Positions 58,468 through 64,000 of a stretch of 64,000 nt of DNA are shown piece after piece. The stretch spans positions 56,752,841 to 56,816,840 of the forward strand of contig OZ023214.1 in assembly GCA_963995525.1 (NCBI GenBank), in the 5' to 3' direction. The notes beneath the pieces were generated by a model. That model was not told where the DNA came from. It worked only from the letters and a program-made list of their open reading frames with translations, and searched no databases. This DNA comes from Escarpia spicata (Eukaryota > Annelida > Polychaeta > Sabellida > Siboglinidae). The number at the start of each line of letters is the position of its first letter. Positions within the stretch are counted from its first letter, which is position 1. A program made the position numbers and the translations under genes.

Positions 58468-58699
58468 CTAAAAGAAAATTAACCGTAAAGGTAAATTTTA
58501 AAAGAACAGTTTGTTTTGCTACAGCTAATACTACATTGATGGCTTTTGGGATCATGCGTATGTTTATGAGAAAATTTCATGCATCTTTGTTAATAGCAAA
58601 AAACGGAAAAGCAACATGGGCCAGGTTCATGCTTACCTGTCTTAAGAAGGTATTCAAACACATTTATTACTACAGATTATAGATGACAATAACCTTAGC

Positions 58700-59440
58700 A
58701 CAACAGAAGTAACATTCACATTTTAACAATGTACATGATCAAACACAATATTCTAAAAAAAATGTAAATTAATAAATCCTGTTGCCATTAATGAGATATT
58801 TCTGCCAAAATATGTCAAATTAAATTCTGCATGGGTATATCTAGGTTATGGTGTTTGGGGTTTCAGTTTAACTTAAGTGATCATCAACAGTTCATTATTC
58901 AACTTGTTTGTTGGTTATAGGTTACAATATATTCTGGTGTGAACAAATACCAATGGTGTAATGTCTTAGTGACTTAAATGAATGGAAGGTAGAGAGGAGG
59001 GTAGGAGAGGGAGAAGGTGAGGCGGAGAGGGAGAAGAGAGAGTGAGTGAGGGCAAGAGTTTGGGCAACTGCTGTACATTCTAATTACACAACTTCTTTAT
59101 AATCTGGATAGTTTAACAACTAATTTCCCAAATTATATAAACCAACCCCATTACATTGATAAGGTTTATATAGAAATATATCAATAATAAATCATGCATA
59201 AAACAAAACACACCACATCTATTTGTTATTTAAAACATCTGCATTATATAAAATCCAAACATTGTATTCATTGGTTTGGTATATTCATGCTTGCTGCTGC
59301 TACAAATGTATGTTTCAGTTAGCGTCTAAGGTTTAACAAAATATTGTTATAGAGGTTGATGATGTCTAGTACATGGCAAAACCATTCACATTCCCTGAAA
59401 GGTAAACTCATGAAGCAGGTAAACATTACAGGTGCTACAG
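58700..59440. other. No gene seen
   Basis: AT-rich, with a purine-rich GGAGAGGGAGAA stretch at 58985-59050. Confidence 0.45.
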
Positions 59441-59454
59441 CAACACAGGCACAC

Positions 59455-59964
59455 AATTCACACAGGTACACATCTCACACAGGTATACAACTCACACAGG
59501 TACACAACACACAAAGGTACACAACACACAAAGGTACACAACTCACAAAGGTACACAACACACAAAGGTACACAACACACAAAGGTACACAACTCACACA
59601 GGTACACAACACACAAAGGTACACAACTCACAAAGGTACACAACACACAAAGGTACACAACTCACACAGGTACACAACACACAAAGGTACACAACTCACA
59701 AAGGTTTACAACTCACAAAGGTATACAACTCACAAAGGTATACAACTCACAAAGGTACACAACTTGCAAAGGTACACAACACACAAAGGTACACAACTCA
59801 CAAAGGTACACAACACACAAAGGTATACAACTCACAAAGGTACACAACACACAAAGGTACACAACACACAAAGGTACACAACACACAAAGGTACACAACT
59901 CACAAAGGTACACAACTCGCAAAGGTACACAACACACAAAGGTACACAACTCACAAAGGTACAC
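59455..59964. repeat. 17-bp minisatellite, left part, about 30 copies
   Basis: The unit is GGTACACAACTCACAAA, with ACACAC/ACTCAC variants. The unit has no stop in any frame of this strand, so three repeats (51 bp) give a 17-residue period and a long open frame by construction. Confidence 0.95.
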
Positions 59965-61425
59965 TGTCACAAAGTGGTTTGTGTAGAATTTAATCAGGCT
60001 TTAGAAGTGGTTTTGATGGTGCTGCCATCTCTGGTATGTATTGTCGCGGAGGTATACGCTGATGCCCTCTGGCGATTAAGGCGTGTAACGTTTTAACTGC
60101 CGACGAGTCAGATTTAATTAATTTCATTTGTAGCGTACACCACTAATTCTACGGTTAGGTATACAAAATTTGGTACCTGTAGAAATTATTTAACATGACT
60201 GGTAATATGGTGACCTGTCAAACTAATTATGTTGTGGTTATAAGAAGATTATAATATTATGAACTTATAAAAGTTGTTTACTGAAATGTAGGTGTGAAAA
60301 ACACTAGGGTCACACCTAGCTTATGAATAGAGTGCGTGTTTTATTAAAATTATGGATTAATTCATGAGAGTTGGAATGTACGATGGATATTGTGGTATCC
60401 GGCTCGATACAGGGAATCCAGTGATATTAATTATGTAAGTAATTCACGTAAGTTTAAGATTGTATGAGCACTTATATAGCCAGACGTTTAGCTCGCAAAA
60501 TCTATCTTAAATTCGGCGAGTTGAATGGATTGCTTCGATGTGTGAAAGGTTTCGGGAGCTGGTTTTTGAGGCGACTTTAATTTGTATCGAGTGTTGTAAT
60601 TGGTCAGACTAACTTCCGGTCATCAAGCTATATAAGGGCAGGACGGCCATTCGAGGCCAGACGAACATTTGAGCAGAAGAAAGTGCACTCTCGTCTCCAG
60701 GAATTGGGCTGAAACGTGTGTCCGCCCAACGCCTGTAGTAAATAATTCTACGATTCCAACAGTACATTTTAGTTGTGAGACGCTGCACTTCTCACGCGTT
60801 GAAGAAGACTGAGCGATAACCGACTGCAGTTCCGTTTTGACGTGATCTACGAATGAGAGGCCACCACCGTTTCGTCTGCTAGCTGTCGTAACACAGACAC
60901 CGTGACAGACCTTCTCGACATCGCCGACGTCGTGACATCGTTTCCGTGTTGTCGCCTGGTGATTCACGTGGGATCGACATTCGTTCGCCGAACGTCGAAC
61001 GACTTTCGACTTCGTCCTGACATCTCACCGAACGCGACTGATTCGCACATCACGAGACCTTCATTGGTTACAGTTCATAGACTTTACAACGGTGTATACC
61101 CGTCTTCATGTAAGTGACCAGCTGTTTATATTGTCTTCCATGTAAATTCGCATTTGGATGCATACTCGTCGAGTACATTGTATGGTGTTATAAATATAAT
61201 GTCGTAGCAAAGTAACGGTTGGCCAACTATCATTCGATTCATTGAACCGCATATATTTGTTGTTGATGTATTAAATGGGAATGCCAGTTGGCTTCTCGTA
61301 CATACATATCTGATGTCACGTTATGTCTCTCGTTCACTCCGAATCCTAGTGCACCTAAACCTATAACTTGCTATGTCAAATCGGGTACCGCCAATTTATT
61401 AATACTTACACTCGATTTTGTGACA
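59965..61425. mobile_element. Solo LTR, 1461 bp, with 5-bp target duplication
   Basis: Starts TGTCACAAAG and ends CTTTTGTGACA-like text (GATTTTGTGACA), a TG...CA element with the 9-bp inverted end TGTCACAAA. The flanks are TACAC at 59960-59964 and TACAC at 61426-61430. Removing the element rejoins GGTACACAACACAC, a normal unit of the 17-bp minisatellite. Inside lie a TATA box (CTATATAAGG, about 60628-60637) and a strong splice donor (CAT|GTAAGTGA at 61110). No retroelement genes are present, as expected after LTR-LTR recombination. The family is not assigned. Confidence 0.75.
60628..60637 (+). promoter_or_regulatory. TATA box within the solo LTR
   Basis: CTATATAAGG in a GC-richer context, with transcription expected near 60660. 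It fixes the LTR orientation as plus. Confidence 0.5.
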
Positions 61426-61429
61426 TACA

Positions 61430-61735
61430 CAACACACAGTCTCAGAGGTACACAACACACAGAGGTACACGACACACAGAGGTACACGACACACAGAGGT
61501 ACACGACACACTGAGGTACACGACACACTGAGGTACACGACACACTGAGGTACACGACACACTGAGGTACACGACACACTGAGGTACACGACACACAGAG
61601 GTACACGACACACTGAGGTACACGACACACAGAGGTACACGACACACTGAGGTACACGACACACTGAGGTACACGACACACTGAGGTACACGACACACTG
61701 AGGTACACGACACACTGAGGTACACAACTTATAAC
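61430..61735. repeat. 17-bp minisatellite, right part, about 17 copies
   Basis: The unit is GGTACACGACACACTGA, a relative of the left array's unit, with GACACACAGA variants. It is the continuation of one array split by the solo LTR. Confidence 0.93.
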
Positions 61736-61739
61736 ACAC

Positions 61740-62260
61740 ATGTGCATTGTAAGTGGTGGAATAATGTTATTGCATTGTTACATCACATGGTTTCTTACAG
61801 AAGATCCACACAATGAACAATGAGGCATCTGAATGCAAACTACAGGCAATAACACAGGATTAGTGGATACACTATATCTAGGGCACACAGGGTCTGTTCT
61901 CATACATGTAATAAATGTTAGATAATAATATATTATATTTATAACATCAATAAAAGTAGTGAAAATGAAGAACATAACTTTCATGGTGATAATATGACTG
62001 AATAACACATTAGCTGTCATATTATATACATGTTCTACATGAGAAACTGTCCGATAGACTTAATTTCTGGGTTAACAAGTTATATTAATATCATAGACAT
62101 ATCTTGTGTTATCAAACTATTACTGAAGTCCATACATACATCAAGTGTACATAAAAGTAGAGTACATAAAATTATTTTTTTAAGTCTACAGCAGACAAAA
62201 AATTATATGTCGCTATCGTGGGAGCCACCCTACTGTTCTAACATAATTATGACAGATGTT
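61740..62260. other. No gene seen
   Basis: AT-rich, presumed intron of the MEGF-like gene. One short hydrophobic minus-strand frame was not credible. Confidence 0.4.
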
Positions 62261-62261
62261 A

Positions 62262-62960
62262 CCTGTGAGTGAACAGACCGACCCCCTGAGTGACAGATGT
62301 TACCTGTGTGTGTACCGACCCACATGGTGACAGATGTTACTTGTGAGTGTACCGACCCCCAGTGTGACAGATGTTACCTGTGAGCGAACCGATCCCCTGG
62401 GTGACAGATGGTACCTGTGAGCGAACCGATTCCCTGGGTGACAGATGTTACCTGTGAGTGAACCGACCCCCTGGGTGACAGATGTTACTTGTGAGTGAAC
62501 CGACCCCCTAGGTGACAAATGGTACCTGTGAGTGTACTGATCCCCTAGGTGACAAATGGTACCTGTGAGTGTACTGACCCCCTAGGTGACAAATGGTACC
62601 TGTGAGTGTACTGATCCCCTAGGTGACAAATGGTACCTGTGAGTGTACTGATCCCCTAGGTGACAAATGGTACCTGTGAGTGTACTGACCCCCCTAGGTG
62701 ACAAATGGTACCTGTGCGTGTACTGATCCCCTAGGTGACAAATGGTACCTGTGAGTGTACTGACCCCCTAGATGACAAATGGTACCTGTGAGTGTACTGA
62801 CCCCCCCCTAGGTGACAAATGGTACCTGTGAGTGTACTGACCCCCCTAGGTGACAAATGGTACCTGTGAGTGTACTGACCCCCCTAGGTGACAAATGGTA
62901 CCTGAGTGTACTGACCCCCTAGGTGACAGATGGTACCTGTGAGTGTACTGACCCCCAGAT
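62262..62960. repeat. 37-bp minisatellite, about 19 copies
   Basis: The unit is GTGACAAATGGTACCTGTGA followed by GTGTACTGACCCCCTAG. The left units are more variable (GTGACAGATGTTACCTGTGA). It lies just inside the intron that follows the EGF exon on the minus strand. Confidence 0.95.
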
Positions 62961-62978
62961 GTCACTCACTAGACGTAC

Positions 62979-63177
62979 CTTTGTTCTGAGAGCAGTGAGG
63001 ACCGATCCAGCCCTCCTGACAGACGCAGGTGCCAGTGACAGCGTCACATGAGGCACTGTTTTCACAGTTGCACCGGAACTCACAGTTGGGGCCGTAGCGC
63101 CCTCGGCGACAGGCTGCAACATCATCTCCATGAGTCCACATCGCAACAATAAGGAACCACACAAATATTGCAGACAT
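62979..63177 (-). CDS. MEGF-like secreted or membrane protein, first coding exon
   Basis: Minus-strand ATG at 63177 (CAACAGTATGTC). The 66 codons plus one base start with a signal peptide (MSAIFVWFLIVAMWTHG). One EGF/laminin-type module follows, with eight cysteines in the order C-x8-C-x3-C-x1-C-x6-C-x6-C-x1-C-x8-C (CRRGRYGPNC, RCNC, CDAVTGTCVC, GWIGPHC). The exon ends at AAAG|GTACGT (62979/62978). CxxGxYGxNC with GxCxCxxGWxGxxC is typical of MEGF10/11-like and scavenger receptor F-like proteins, which bind ligands or apoptotic cells in animals. That role here is family inference. One module per exon at phase 1 is normal for such genes. No further EGF exons were recognised downstream. Confidence 0.75.
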
Positions 63178-63369
63178 ACTGTTGATGTTCTCACTGTTTA
63201 ACTTATAATATATTCAACATACCAAAATTGCTTACAAACAATGCCTAACTAGATCAGGGTGATTTTTGATGGTTTGAAAATATCAACATCAGCAAGTCAT
63301 TGTTCTCCTCTTTCTCCCTGTAGTTTGATGTGAGGCTGGTCTCATGACTTTCATCAATTGTGTTTTCTT

Positions 63370-63900
63370 TCTCATCACTGCTCCTGCACTCCTGTCTCCA
63401 ACAACTGTCTCCACTCTCCACTCTCCCCACTCCTGTCTCCAACACCTGTCTCCACTCTCCCCACTCCTGTCTCCAACACATGTCTCCACTCCCCCTACTC
63501 CTGTCACCAACACCTGTCTCCACTCCCCCCACTCCTGTCACCAACACCTGTCTCCACTCCCCCTACTCCTGTCACCAACACCTGTCTCCACTCCCCCCTA
63601 CTCCTGCCTGTCTCCACTCCCCCCTACTCCTGCCTCCAACACCTGTCTCAACTCACCCCACTCCTGTCTCCAACACCTGTCTCCACTCCCCCTACTCCTG
63701 CCTCCAACACCTGTCTCAACTCCCCCTACTCCTGTCTCCAACACCTGTCCTCACTCCCACCACTCCTGTCTTCACTCCCACCACTCCTGTCTCCACTCCC
63801 CATACTCCTGCCTCCAACACCTGTCTTCACTCCCCCCACTCCTGTCTCCACTCCCCCTATACTCTCACTCTTGGTTTCCACTCCCATCTATCTCTCATTC
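63370..63900. repeat. Pyrimidine-rich minisatellite
   Basis: Variable units of CACTCCTGTCTCCAACACCT followed by GTCTCCACTCCCC, about 15 copies. It lies upstream of the MEGF-like start on the minus strand. Long frames across it are artefacts. Confidence 0.9.
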
Positions 63901-64000
63901 TCCTCTCCCACTCCCTCCAAATCTCTCTACACAGTCCTCCCTTCTCAGTCATGGATGCAGCCACATTGATGTATTAACCCTATGTTTGATGAGAACTCTG

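Noticed and set aside
59356..60096. Plus-strand frame of 246 codons with THKGTQLTKVHN repeats
   Set aside because: Produced by the stop-free 17-bp unit and it runs across the boundary of the solo LTR, so it cannot be an old gene.
60902..61117. Coding frame downstream of the TATA box at 60.63 kb
   Set aside because: It starts without ATG and lies inside a solo LTR; the TATA and donor are explained by the LTR.
63358..63977. Two overlapping Pro/Ser/Thr-rich frames of about 200 codons
   Set aside because: Both are open over the same pyrimidine-rich minisatellite; composition follows the repeat.

Overview
The window is eukaryotic, most likely from a lophotrochozoan and probably a mollusc. The evidence is: intron-split exons with GTRAGT donors and polypyrimidine acceptors, sparse coding sequence, AT-rich intergenic DNA, long microsatellites (a perfect CA tract of about 117 units), several minisatellites, and many decayed retrotransposons and hAT-type elements. 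No bacterial operons, rRNA genes, tRNA genes or CRISPR arrays were seen.

Only two host genes are supported, both on the minus strand. A first coding exon of a type II membrane glycosyltransferase (family 92-like) lies at 12104-12613; its later exons were not found. A secreted or membrane EGF-repeat (MEGF-like) protein starts at 62979-63177 (signal peptide plus one eight-cysteine EGF/laminin-type module). A plausible last exon lies at 56335-57027, but linking the two is an inference.

Most of the rest is transposable-element debris. Non-LTR retrotransposons: RTE type at 9745-11800 and 18460-18840, L2/CR1 type at 13937-17300, an APE-type element at 39611-42755 with a likely target-site duplication, an L1-like ORF1 piece at 43262-44153, a CR1-like element at 44940-46480, and several shorter tails. 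The five longest reverse transcriptase or element copies are all broken. LTR elements: a Gypsy integrase end plus 3' LTR (52235-53664) and a 1461-bp solo LTR (59965-61425) with a perfect 5-bp target duplication, inserted into a 17-bp minisatellite. hAT-type termini occur at 8444, 20310, 21567, 25120 and 54542.

The most unusual region is 25565-36632, about 11.1 kb. Two long arms in inverted orientation (left 25.57-29.5 kb, right about 31.0-36.6 kb) carry mirrored, intron-containing genes for small proteins with a zinc finger of form C-x2-C-x12-H-x4-6-C. The non-mirrored part of the right half (31.5-33.5 kb) encodes a further protein with an RPA-like zinc ribbon, the same finger type and a CxxCxxDHPSQ motif. 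Genes in the element share promoter modules (a CACGTG-containing block with TATA, or 41-bp iterons with TATA) and a repeated 3' module with AATAAA. No transposase, recombinase or polymerase was recognised. It is a candidate uncharacterised large mobile or virus-like element.

A 5-kb array of a 54-bp unit (47233-52232) with higher-order structure is open in several frames. A second, unrelated 54-bp array lies at 1595-2502.
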